The notes under the pieces: generated by a model
What the model was told of the DNA's origin: nothing
Database searches by the model: none
What the model saw: the letters and a program-made list of their open reading frames with translations, nothing else
Made by a program: the position numbers and the translations under genes
From: an uncultured Gammaproteobacteria bacterium
GTDB lineage: Bacteria > Pseudomonadota > Gammaproteobacteria > Pseudomonadales > Pseudohongiellaceae
Length of the DNA: 41,346 nucleotides
Assembly: GCA_913061515.1 (NCBI GenBank)
Contig: CAJXSF010000028.1
Location: 1 to 41,346, forward strand
Direction of reading: 5' to 3'
Part shown: positions 7,451 to 14,816 of the stretch, one piece after another
How positions within the stretch are numbered: position 1 is the stretch's first letter
Layout of the letters: each line of letters starts with the position of its first letter

Positions 7451-8885
7451 TAGCTGCCACCTTATCGCGTTCGTCGATGATGCCCTTAATGGCACTCATA
7501 GCGTTGAGGTTAATAAGCTTGATCCGTTCTTCAACTTCATGATTGGCGTCTTCAGTAAGGCTAGCGAGTAGCTCTTCCCATGGGGCTTCCCTGTACGGTT
7601 CAAATCGCGAACAGGAAAGGCAGGCAACGGGCGCGTTCAAGTAGCAACGAGCTCGAGTGCCGCATGCCCCTATGGTTTCGCCTTTGGTCAAGTGAAGGAA
7701 ATCCATAATTTCAGCTTCGCCTTCATCTTTGCGCGTGGCTTCGCTCAAATCATTGATTAGACGCCCTTGGAACGCACGGGCGAAGTAGCCCATTTCCTTG
7801 CCAAGAGCCGATTCAATTGGGTTCAGGAGTTCGGGCATAGAAGCCCTGTAAAATTGGATACAGCTGGTGGATCGGTGGGTCAATAGTCGCGCTACTTCCC
7901 AGTCAGAAGCGCCGTGGGCCAACGCCCTAGTCGCCAATGTGTAGCGGAAGCGGTACGTCGAAATGGGGATTTTCGTGCCTAATCGATCGGACCATGAGTC
8001 AAGTCGTTCACCTACCGCTTTAACCCTCTGTGCGATTGCTGGGGAGGTCTCGAAGAATAATGGGTTTTGGGGGCTTTCGGTAGATGATTCTAGGTATGTA
8101 ATAAGAGCCTCTGCCAGTACCGAGGGCGCTCGTCTAAGCCAGAACTCGCCTTTGTTTCCGCCTTCACCTTTGGCTAGAGGTACGCGCAACATCACTTCTT
8201 TACCTTCAGGTCCGTCGTGAATAGACACGTCTGAGCGGAGCATTCGGGCTATTTGGATTGGCCGAAGTCCTGTTCCTATGCACATCCATACAAGTGTAAA
8301 GTCTTGCATGCTGATTTCGCCGTTCGCATAACTTAGGTTTAGCGCGCCATGAAGGTTGTGAAGTTCTTGATCTGTCAGTGCGCCACTTTCAGGGCAGTTA
8401 GTCATAAGGCCAAAATAGCAGCCTTGGTCTTTCTCTTCCCATCTTCGGCCGCTACTCAGAAAGCTCACCATATTCTCGTCAAAGAGATCTGGCTCTATAT
8501 CTCGCAAACGCTGCAGGACTGGACGAATAAACCCCTGATAACTCTTAGGGACACCTGATTCAATGAAGTCGGCGATACTAGTGAGTTGGACTGGTACATT
8601 CGATAGTAGCGTTGAGTGAGTATGCGCAGCGCGGGCGGCCGTGGCACATAATATGGCGTACTGCTCACTATGGGTGCAGAGGAGGTCGGTTAGTACCTCG
8701 AATAACGCGTATTTTAACGGTGGGAGAACAGTTGAAAGCCACTGCAGTCTAATTTTCTCAACACGGACATTGGGGATATCTAGGGGTAGGTCCTCTCCTA
8801 AAATAGCTATGTACTCTTTCCCAGAAAGAGTGAGGATTTTGCGGCTGACCCCCTCATTGTCTTGATCATGAGCTCTGTTTATCAT
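7443..8885 (-). CDS. Tyrosine recombinase with Tyr in place of the box-II His
   Basis: A 480-residue second recombinase of the operon. Visible catalytic residues are Arg208 (GTGLRPIQI), a possible Lys239, Arg314, His337 (LLTHRS) and nucleophile Tyr346 (QFYRA). The usual HxxR motif reads YRFR (311-314), so the first His is replaced by Tyr. A tail with Cys408, Cys414, Cys422 and Cys425 (ACLSCSRFEP) resembles the Cys4 cluster of the next gene product. The start at 8885 follows GGAGG and overlaps the preceding gene by 20 bp; its end overlaps the next by 8 bp. Tight overlap suggests the three recombinases are made together and act jointly on the element ends. Confidence 0.85.
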   Translation of the reverse strand: MINRAHDQDNEGVSRKILTLSGKEYIAILGEDLPLDIPNVRVEKIRLQWLSTVLPPLKYALFEVLTDLLCTHSEQYAILCATAARAAHTHSTLLSNVPVQLTSIADFIESGVPKSYQGFIRPVLQRLRDIEPDLFDENMVSFLSSGRRWEEKDQGCYFGLMTNCPESGALTDQELHNLHGALNLSYANGEISMQDFTLVWMCIGTGLRPIQIARMLRSDVSIHDGPEGKEVMLRVPLAKGEGGNKGEFWLRRAPSVLAEALITYLESSTESPQNPLFFETSPAIAQRVKAVGERLDSWSDRLGTKIPISTYRFRYTLATRALAHGASDWEVARLLTHRSTSCIQFYRASMPELLNPIESALGKEMGYFARAFQGRLINDLSEATRKDEGEAEIMDFLHLTKGETIGACGTRARCYLNAPVACLSCSRFEPYREAPWEELLASLTEDANHEVEERIKLINLNAMSAIKGIIDERDKVAANV

Positions 8886-10131
8886 CAGTCTTAACCTCCG
8901 GCGCTGCTAGTGTGTTTGTTAGATCCTCTGCAATGGAGTCAGCTTTACGTTGAATGTGCCGTTTCGCGTAACGAGCGCCCATTTGAGAGCGATCTGACCA
9001 ACCCATTAGTCGATTCCTGATCTGTAGCTCTTCGCTCTCAGAAGGGCGCTGCTGCGTCGGTAGAGCATCTATCCTGGCGCTATAGCGCTCGTTCCAAGAG
9101 CGGCGCAAGGTGTGTGGCGTGAGATTTTGTGGAACGTCAGCTATGCCTTCGCGTATACGACTGAACACTAGATTCACGGTTCCGTTTTGTAAGGGGCTGC
9201 CATTTTCACCGATGAATAGGCGACCATGGGCGGTAGCCTTGGCCTGAAGTTTCGACCAATGGTTCATAATGAAGTTATGGAAAGCCTGAGCTGTCTTGTC
9301 AGAGATTGGTACGGTACGGGGCAGGGTCTTTGATTCTCTGATTCGAATGCGATGCGTTGAGTAATCGACGTCATCTACTTTCAGCTTAACCATCTCTTCT
9401 CGGCGCATGCCGGTTTCGGCCAGTATCGACCAAATAAGATGATTCCGAGCACGCAGGAAATCGCTACCAAATGGGTTGTTTTGGGGGGAGGTGTTCAGTG
9501 GGTTTAGTGTGTCACCAATGTGACGGATGATATCGTCGTCAATGCCCACAAGTGACTCATCGCCAGTACCAGTAGAGACACGTGGTGTAAGTCTTCTTAG
9601 GCGCTTAATAGCGACGTTCGCCTTTCTTTCTAGGTTTTGCTGCTCTGCCCGATTACTTGTAACACTGATGCTTCGATCGCGTAGGTATTCTAGGTACTTG
9701 GCAACCCAGCGGATACGGTTGGCAGCCTCGAGTTTGCCGGCGTAACGCTTTGAGTTGTTCTTATTGATGTTGGATTTTCGAACGCTTTCTAGGCGGATCA
9801 CTTTTCGCTTCGAAATCGCCGCATTGGTAAGGGCTTCTTCATCTTGCGCTGGTCGTGTGAGTTGCAGAAACATCGCAAGGGCTTCGGCATCATGAATACT
9901 AAGAGTTGTGCCGCTTGCTAAATCATTGCTGCTGGGTAGTTCTTTGGATTCTCTCCACAATTCAAACATGCCTAATGCTCGAAGAGCGGCGGAAAGTGTT
10001 TTGGGGGATTTGCTACGAAACTCCATCGTGGCGAAGACATTCGGCCAAAAGAGAGGGTGATTGTTTTCATCAACCAAGACGCTCAGTTCATTGCCAGAGC
10101 CATCTATGAAGGTACGTATTTTAAAGTGCAC
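8866..10131 (-). CDS. Tyrosine recombinase, first gene of the island operon
   Basis: Encodes 421 residues from a GTG start at 10131 (weak AGGA upstream). The N-terminal part (to about 180) is a SAM-like, DNA-binding region rich in Arg and Lys. The catalytic domain has Arg243 (TGMRREEM), Lys268 (ESKT), His340 and Arg343 (HTLRR), Trp378 (GWSD, where many relatives have His) and nucleophile Tyr388 (ARYAKRH). The full active-site set suggests an active enzyme. No Cys4 tail is present, unlike its two partners. It is the promoter-proximal gene, about 35 bp from a promoter that contains a long palindrome. Expected role: strand exchange at the island ends. Confidence 0.88.
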   Translation of the reverse strand: MHFKIRTFIDGSGNELSVLVDENNHPLFWPNVFATMEFRSKSPKTLSAALRALGMFELWRESKELPSSNDLASGTTLSIHDAEALAMFLQLTRPAQDEEALTNAAISKRKVIRLESVRKSNINKNNSKRYAGKLEAANRIRWVAKYLEYLRDRSISVTSNRAEQQNLERKANVAIKRLRRLTPRVSTGTGDESLVGIDDDIIRHIGDTLNPLNTSPQNNPFGSDFLRARNHLIWSILAETGMRREEMVKLKVDDVDYSTHRIRIRESKTLPRTVPISDKTAQAFHNFIMNHWSKLQAKATAHGRLFIGENGSPLQNGTVNLVFSRIREGIADVPQNLTPHTLRRSWNERYSARIDALPTQQRPSESEELQIRNRLMGWSDRSQMGARYAKRHIQRKADSIAEDLTNTLAAPEVKTDDKQSS

Positions 10132-10155
10132 TTGTTTACGTTCCTAAGCAATAAA

Positions 10156-10206
10156 TTACAAGCAATACTATACCGTATACGATGTATACGGCAAGTATTG
10201 TTGTAA
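10156..10206. promoter_or_regulatory. 51-bp palindrome upstream of the recombinase operon
   Basis: Nested inverted repeats: TTACAA/TTGTAA (10156-10161 and 10201-10206), CAATACT/AGTATTG (10163-10169 and 10194-10200) and CCGTATAC/GTATACGG (10173-10180 and 10184-10191) around a GAT centre. In all, 21 bases per arm pair. It covers the predicted -35 to -10 region, so it could be an operator for autoregulation, a recombinase binding site, or both. Confidence 0.75.
10167..10194 (-). promoter_or_regulatory. Predicted promoter of the recombinase operon
   Basis: Minus-strand TTGCCG (10189-10194) and TATAGT (10167-10172) are spaced by 16 bp, about 35 bp before the GTG start at 10131. The -10 has 5 of 6 and the -35 has 4 of 6 consensus bases. 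The spacer is the core of the palindrome, so a bound protein would block polymerase. Confidence 0.5.
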
Positions 10207-10238
10207 GGCATTAGAAACATTAGGTTCTTTTCATATAA

Positions 10239-10256
10239 GTATACGAAAGAACTTAA
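10239..10256 (+). other. Right att-like direct repeat of the recombinase island (candidate)
   Basis: GTATACGAAAGAACTTAA lies 7 bp from the nrdA stop codon and resembles 3934-3951 (14 of 18). Its position at the very edge of nrdA fits an insertion junction. Confidence 0.35.
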
Positions 10257-10263
10257 CTAGCTA

Positions 10264-13143
10264 TCATTGACAGGCTTCACAATCCGGATCGTCGATCGAG
10301 CAGGCTTGCGGCACTTCGGCGGCGCCTTCGTTAGCCATCTTGCTCGACACTTTATTTAGACTATTGTTATCGACAGTCGATTTCTCAGTCGACGTCGCGG
10401 CTAAGGCACGCAAATAGTAGGTCGTTTTAAGCCCGCGTAACCAAGCCATACGGTAGGTGACGTCGAGTTTCTTACCGTTTGCGCCAGCGATATACAGGTT
10501 CAAAGATTGTGCCTGATCGATCCACTTTTGACGACGGCTTGCTGCGTCCACCAACCAGCGTGGTTCGATCTCAAATGCTGTGGCATAGAGCTCTTTGATA
10601 TGCGCTGGGATGCGGTCGATATTAGCGACACTGCCTTCATAATATTTCAGATCATTGGCCATCACGCTGTCCCATAGATCCAAGGCTTTCAGATCACGAA
10701 TCAGGTAAGGGTTGACCACTGTGAACTCACCAGAGAGGTTCGATTTCACATATAAGTTTTGATAGGTCGGCTCGATCGACTGCGACACACCACTAATGTT
10801 GGCGATCGTCGCTGTCGGTGCAATCGCAAGTACGTTGGAGTTGCGCATGCCAACTTGCTTGATGCGATCACGCAAGGCCTGCCAATCCATTGTCTCGTTC
10901 AAGTTCACGTCGAGGAACTCTTCGCCGCGCTCTTGTGCGAGCTTTTTCAATGAGTCGATTGGCAAAATGCCCTGATCCCAAAGTGATCCTTCGTAGCTCT
11001 TATAAGTGCCACGCTCTTCTGCCAAATAAGTCGATGCTTGGATGGCGTAGTAGCTGATCGCTTCCATAGAGGCATCTGCAAACTCAACGGCTTTGTCAGA
11101 CGCATAAGGAATCTTCAACGAGTACAGTGCGTCCTGGAACCCCATGATGCCCATGCCAATAGGACGGTGCTTCAAGTTAGAGTTCTTCGCCTGATCAACT
11201 GAGTAATAGTTAATGTCGATCACGTTGTCGAGCATACGCACTGCCGTTTTGATTGTGCGTTGTAACTTTTCGATGTCTAAGCCGTTTTCGTTAACATGGT
11301 TAACCATATTCACGGAGCCTAGGTTACAAACTGCTACTTCATCTTGACTAGTGTTCAGGGTGATCTCTGTACACAGGTTAGACGAGTGGATCGCGCCAAC
11401 GTGTTGCTGTGGAGAGCGCACATTGCATGAATCTTTAAACGTGATCCATGGGTGGCCAGTTTCGAACAACATGGAGAGCATTTTGCGCCACAAGTCTTTC
11501 GCTTTTAGAGTCTTATAGACTTCAATCTCACCCGCCATGGCTTTGCGTTCGTACTCGCAATAAGCCTCTTCGAATGCGCGACCGTGTAGGTCATGCAGGT
11601 CAGGCACATTGTTTGGGGAGAACAGAGTCCAGTCACCGTCTTGGAAGACACGCTTCATGAATAGATCTGGAATCCAGTTAGCTGTGTTCATGTCGTGGGT
11701 GCGGCGACGGTCATCACCGGTGTTCTTACGCAGTTCGATGAACTCTTCGATGTCCAAGTGCCAGGTTTCAAGGTAGGCACAAACAGCGCCCTTGCGCTTG
11801 CCGCCTTGGTTCACAGCGACAGCGGTGTCGTTTACAACCTTCAAGAAAGGCACTACGCCCTGGGATTTGCCGTTGGTGCCGGTAATGTGCGCGCCAAGGG
11901 CTCGAACAGGCGTCCAATCGTTGCCTAGACCGCCGGCCCACTTAGAGAGCATGGCGTTGTCACGAATTGCGCTGTAGATGCCAAATAGGTCATCTGGAAC
12001 TGTCGTCAAGAAACAAGACGACAGCTGTGGGCGCAAGGTGCCTGAGTTAAATAGCTGTGGCGTCGATGTCATGTAGTCGAAGCTAGAGATCAAGTTGTAA
12101 AACTCGATCGCGCGCTCTTCACGGTTCTCTTCATTGGAGGCCAAGCCCATGGCGACGCGCATAAAGAAAACTTGTGGCAATTCAAAACGAATATCTTCGC
12201 TGTGAATGAAGTAACGGTCATACAGCGTTTGCAAACCAAGGTAAGTGAACTGATTGTCGCGATCGGCCTGTAATGCCTGACCTAGCACTTCTAGATCGTA
12301 CTCAAGCAAGTGCGGAGACAATAAGCCAAGCTCAACGCCTTTCTCAATGTAGGGGCGCAGCGTCATGGAGTAGCGGTAATGCATTTCGCTATGGGTAGCG
12401 CTGTCGGCTAAACCAAGAAAGCCCAACGCTTCAGAGCGTAGCGTGTCGAGCAATAGTCGTGCAGTAACATAGGAGTAATTAGGGTCTTTCTCTACCATGG
12501 TGCGTGCAGTCATCACGGAGGAGGTGCGCACATCGGCAATACGGACACCTGGGTAGAGGTTCTTAATTGTTTCTTCGTAGATGGCATCTGCTGAGACTGA
12601 TTCTAGTCCTTCGCAGGCTTCATCAATAACAGTGCGCAGACGTGCTGTGTCCAGGGGGCCCTGCGTGCCATCAGCGTAGGTCACCAATATCGAAGGGGTG
12701 TCGTCAGGCACTGACGCGCGTTGCTGATCTCGCAGTTTGGCGCGCTCAGCGCGATATAACACATAGCTACGTGCGACTTTGTGTTCGCCGGTACGCATCA
12801 GTGCTAGTTCCACTTGGTCTTGAATGTCTTCAATGTGGATCGTGCCACCAGAAGGCATTCGACGACGGAAGATGGTCGTGATCTGCTTGCCTAGCTTTGT
12901 CACCGTGTCGTGTACTCGCGAGGAAGCAGCGGCAGTGCCACCTTCTACGGCGAGATAAGCCTTGGTGATAGCAACTACCACTTTTGACTCGTCATAACCT
13001 ACGACAGCGCCATTACGTTTAATGACGCGGATATGGCCTGGTGAGGTGGTAGAGCTGGCAGAAGACTGCTGCTTTTTGTCAGTCTGCGCAGAAGCGGAAG
13101 CGCTAGCGGGACTCTGGGGTTCGGTCTGCATGTGGATCTCCAT
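10264..13143 (-). CDS. nrdA: Class Ia ribonucleotide reductase, alpha (catalytic) subunit
   Basis: The 959-residue NrdA reduces ribonucleoside diphosphates using the NrdB radical. Two N-terminal ATP-cone regions are visible: residues about 38-130 (VIKRNGAVVGYDESKVV) and about 150-245 (VTYADGTQGPLDTARL). This double-cone layout and length match Pseudomonas-type NrdA. The catalytic domain has SSCFL with the first redox Cys, NLCTEI (Asn, thiyl Cys and Glu of the active site) and AVCNLGS with the second redox Cys. The C-terminal shuttle pair is in DCEACQ. The start at 13143 could instead be the Met four codons later. nrdB normally follows directly; here the recombinase island begins within about 8 bp of the stop. 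NrdR- and DnaA-type sites lie upstream. Confidence 0.98.
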   Translation of the reverse strand: MEIHMQTEPQSPASASASAQTDKKQQSSASSTTSPGHIRVIKRNGAVVGYDESKVVVAITKAYLAVEGGTAAASSRVHDTVTKLGKQITTIFRRRMPSGGTIHIEDIQDQVELALMRTGEHKVARSYVLYRAERAKLRDQQRASVPDDTPSILVTYADGTQGPLDTARLRTVIDEACEGLESVSADAIYEETIKNLYPGVRIADVRTSSVMTARTMVEKDPNYSYVTARLLLDTLRSEALGFLGLADSATHSEMHYRYSMTLRPYIEKGVELGLLSPHLLEYDLEVLGQALQADRDNQFTYLGLQTLYDRYFIHSEDIRFELPQVFFMRVAMGLASNEENREERAIEFYNLISSFDYMTSTPQLFNSGTLRPQLSSCFLTTVPDDLFGIYSAIRDNAMLSKWAGGLGNDWTPVRALGAHITGTNGKSQGVVPFLKVVNDTAVAVNQGGKRKGAVCAYLETWHLDIEEFIELRKNTGDDRRRTHDMNTANWIPDLFMKRVFQDGDWTLFSPNNVPDLHDLHGRAFEEAYCEYERKAMAGEIEVYKTLKAKDLWRKMLSMLFETGHPWITFKDSCNVRSPQQHVGAIHSSNLCTEITLNTSQDEVAVCNLGSVNMVNHVNENGLDIEKLQRTIKTAVRMLDNVIDINYYSVDQAKNSNLKHRPIGMGIMGFQDALYSLKIPYASDKAVEFADASMEAISYYAIQASTYLAEERGTYKSYEGSLWDQGILPIDSLKKLAQERGEEFLDVNLNETMDWQALRDRIKQVGMRNSNVLAIAPTATIANISGVSQSIEPTYQNLYVKSNLSGEFTVVNPYLIRDLKALDLWDSVMANDLKYYEGSVANIDRIPAHIKELYATAFEIEPRWLVDAASRRQKWIDQAQSLNLYIAGANGKKLDVTYRMAWLRGLKTTYYLRALAATSTEKSTVDNNSLNKVSSKMANEGAAEVPQACSIDDPDCEACQ

Positions 13144-13287
13144 GATGTTTTTATGTCTATTCGGTTCCGGGACTTGCTGGGATGACGGATACCGAAGACT
13201 GCATGACTTTGTTGTCGACTGTGCCGTGTGCTTGCGTGCTGCGTAGTTCCTTAAAATATAAGAAAAAAACGCTTGTATCGCCTTTGT

Positions 13288-13296
13288 TTATCCAGA
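13288..13296 (+). promoter_or_regulatory. DnaA-box-like site, one mismatch
   Basis: TTATCCAGA differs from the DnaA box TTATCCACA at one position. It lies about 145 bp upstream of nrdA with an exact box further upstream. DnaA control of nrdAB is known in E. coli. Confidence 0.35.
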
Positions 13297-13313
13297 ATGC
13301 GGAATTGATTCAA

Positions 13314-13329
13314 ATACTATATATAGGGT
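13314..13329. promoter_or_regulatory. NrdR box 1 upstream of nrdA
   Basis: ATACTATATATAGGGT matches the NrdR palindrome consensus ACACWATATATWGTGT at 14 of 16 positions. NrdR represses ribonucleotide reductase genes when dATP is high. A second, weaker site begins exactly 31 bp away, the usual NrdR box spacing of about three helical turns. Confidence 0.75.
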
Positions 13330-13344
13330 GTTTCTGAATCAAGG

Positions 13345-13360
13345 GCACAAGATAGAGCGC
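13345..13360. promoter_or_regulatory. NrdR box 2 upstream of nrdA
   Basis: GCACAAGATAGAGCGC matches the same consensus at about 11 of 16 positions. It would not stand out alone; its 31-bp register with box 1 is the main support. Confidence 0.5.
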
Positions 13361-13398
13361 AAAAGGACTTATTGCAAGCCCTTTTTGTGTGAACTTGT

Positions 13399-13407
13399 TG
13401 TGGATAA
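13399..13407 (-). promoter_or_regulatory. DnaA box upstream of nrdA
   Basis: TGTGGATAA on the plus strand is the exact complement of TTATCCACA. It sits about 260 bp upstream of the nrdA start and may couple nrdA expression to replication initiation, as described for E. coli. Confidence 0.5.
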
Positions 13408-13510
13408 AGTGTGTATAGTTTCTGATAGGTAGTACTGCTGTAAATTAGTGCGTTTGTGCTCTGTATTGGGTGCGTGATTGTGTTTGTTTTTGAAGGCAGA
13501 CGGTGGCTTT

Positions 13511-13640
13511 TTTGACGATGCGAGCCACGCTTAGGCGCATTCCGGGACCGTCGTGAACCCATCCCTGGGGACTTAGACGCGGCCATCCGGGCCGCGACTA
13601 TCCCTGAATGCGCCCAAGCTCGGCTCACATCTCTAATGTG
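13511..13640 (-). repeat. Repeat B, full-length copy
   Basis: Outer arms GATGCGAGCC with TTAGGCGCATTCCGGGA (13518-13545) and TCCCTGAATGCGCCCAAG with CGGCTCACATC (13601-13631) are imperfect inverted repeats. The central hairpin CGCGGCC/GGCCGCG is at 13578-13596. This is the clearest copy for defining the element. It lies upstream of the NrdR/DnaA sites of nrdA. Confidence 0.85.
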
Positions 13641-13678
13641 CCAGCGAATGGTCTCTAGATGAGGCGTTTATTAAGAGC

Positions 13679-13823
13679 GGGGATGCGGTGGAGGTGAGGC
13701 GGACTATCAACCGCCTGGATGGCGGTTGCTAAGCCTACATGGATGTATTCACGGCGTGTCCGCAGCGCCTCTACCGCAGCACCGCTCGTGCTACGAAGTG
13801 TTTACACAAACTCGCACTACGAA
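13679..13823 (+). repeat. Repeat A, copy 3
   Basis: Lead-in GGGGATGCGG, hairpin AACCGCC/GGCGGTT (13709-13727), CATGGATGTATTCACGGC block and a tail with CTACGAAGTG twice (about 13791 and 13816). The tail ends about 10 bp from the stop codon of the beta-repeat protein at 13833. With the B copy at 13511 it forms a composite in the same orientation as at 1091-1375. Confidence 0.85.
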
Positions 13824-13832
13824 GTGACAAGT

Positions 13833-14792
13833 TTAAAGTTCGTCGATCTCTATGTCGCCACTGACGGTTGAGAGATTAACGGAGCCTTGGCTATCTTTAG
13901 TGCTGAAGTTAAGGTGTTTGCTTGGGCCATAACGATCTCTTGTTGGCTGATCATTGCTAAGCCCATTTTCGATATTGCCACCGGCATGGGCATCGATGCT
14001 GAAGTGAGCGCTGATCTCGGGCTCGACCTCGATACTGATATCGCCACTAACAGTGCTACCCTCAATGCGTGGGCGCAGTGATTGAGTGAGGCGAATTTCG
14101 ATATCGCCATTGACTGTGCTCAATTCGATGACTTGTGAGCCAATCAGCTCAATCTCGGCGTCACCATTGACTGTGTTGACGCTCACCTCTTCAGCGTTTG
14201 AGGCCGCAACAATCTCACCATTGACCGTGTTATAGCTGATACGGCCAGAGGACTCCTCATCGAATATCTCCCCATTGACACTAGATAGCTCTATACGTCC
14301 ATTGCTGTGACGGTTTTCAATCGTGCCATTCACGGTGGATAGCTCGACGATGTTGCTTAAATTATTGGCATCTATATCCCCGTTAACGGTGCTGATATTC
14401 GTGCTGCCGTGTACCTCTTCGATGACGATAGCAATATTGACGCCTTCGAACTCGAGCTCTGCGCCCATGGGCACTTCGATTTCCAAATTAGACTGGTCGG
14501 CATCACGATGATCTCTCCAGTTAAAGAACCCGCGCTGAGGGATTTCAACCTCAAAGCGCGTAAAGCCGTTGTTGGAGTCCAGCGTATAGCCATCAGCGCT
14601 CTCGGCTAATGTGCCACGAACACGGAATAGATTGTCATCAGAGCCACGGATGGTGACTTCGCCGCTGAGCACTTCAATCGATATCCGCTCGTTGCTGCTC
14701 ACACTACGACTTTCATCTATTGCTTCTTGTGCAAACACACTGAGCGGTAAAAATAGAAGTAGGGTGAAACTCTTGATGATGGTGGTGTGCAT
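13833..14792 (-). CDS. Secreted DUF4097-like beta-repeat protein
   Basis: The 319-residue protein has a signal peptide (Lys8, hydrophobic 10-20, cleavage after FAQ near residue 22). The mature part is built from about eight short repeats of the form STVNGDIEI or STVSGDISI between about residues 128 and 317, the pattern of DUF4097/adhesin-like beta-solenoid proteins. The repeats have a Val or Ile at the inward positions and an Asn/Ser-Gly turn. It is probably periplasmic or surface-exposed. The start at 14792 follows TTGGAG. It is the last gene of an operon with an anti-sigma-like protein and an ECF sigma factor, so it may be an output or sensor part of that envelope regulon. Biochemical function of the family is not known. 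Confidence 0.75.
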   Translation of the reverse strand: MHTTIIKSFTLLLFLPLSVFAQEAIDESRSVSSNERISIEVLSGEVTIRGSDDNLFRVRGTLAESADGYTLDSNNGFTRFEVEIPQRGFFNWRDHRDADQSNLEIEVPMGAELEFEGVNIAIVIEEVHGSTNISTVNGDIDANNLSNIVELSTVNGTIENRHSNGRIELSSVNGEIFDEESSGRISYNTVNGEIVAASNAEEVSVNTVNGDAEIELIGSQVIELSTVNGDIEIRLTQSLRPRIEGSTVSGDISIEVEPEISAHFSIDAHAGGNIENGLSNDQPTRDRYGPSKHLNFSTKDSQGSVNLSTVSGDIEIDEL

Positions 14793-14816
14793 AAACTGTG
14801 CTCCAAAAGAATCGTG

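Noticed and set aside
13288..13407. Replication origin from DnaA boxes
   Set aside because: Only one exact box and one near match, no AT-rich unwinding region with box clusters, and dnaA/gidA-type genes are absent; nrdA regulation explains them better.
1..13823. CRISPR array from the repeated units
   Set aside because: Copies are few, long, internally palindromic and unevenly spaced, with no cas genes.
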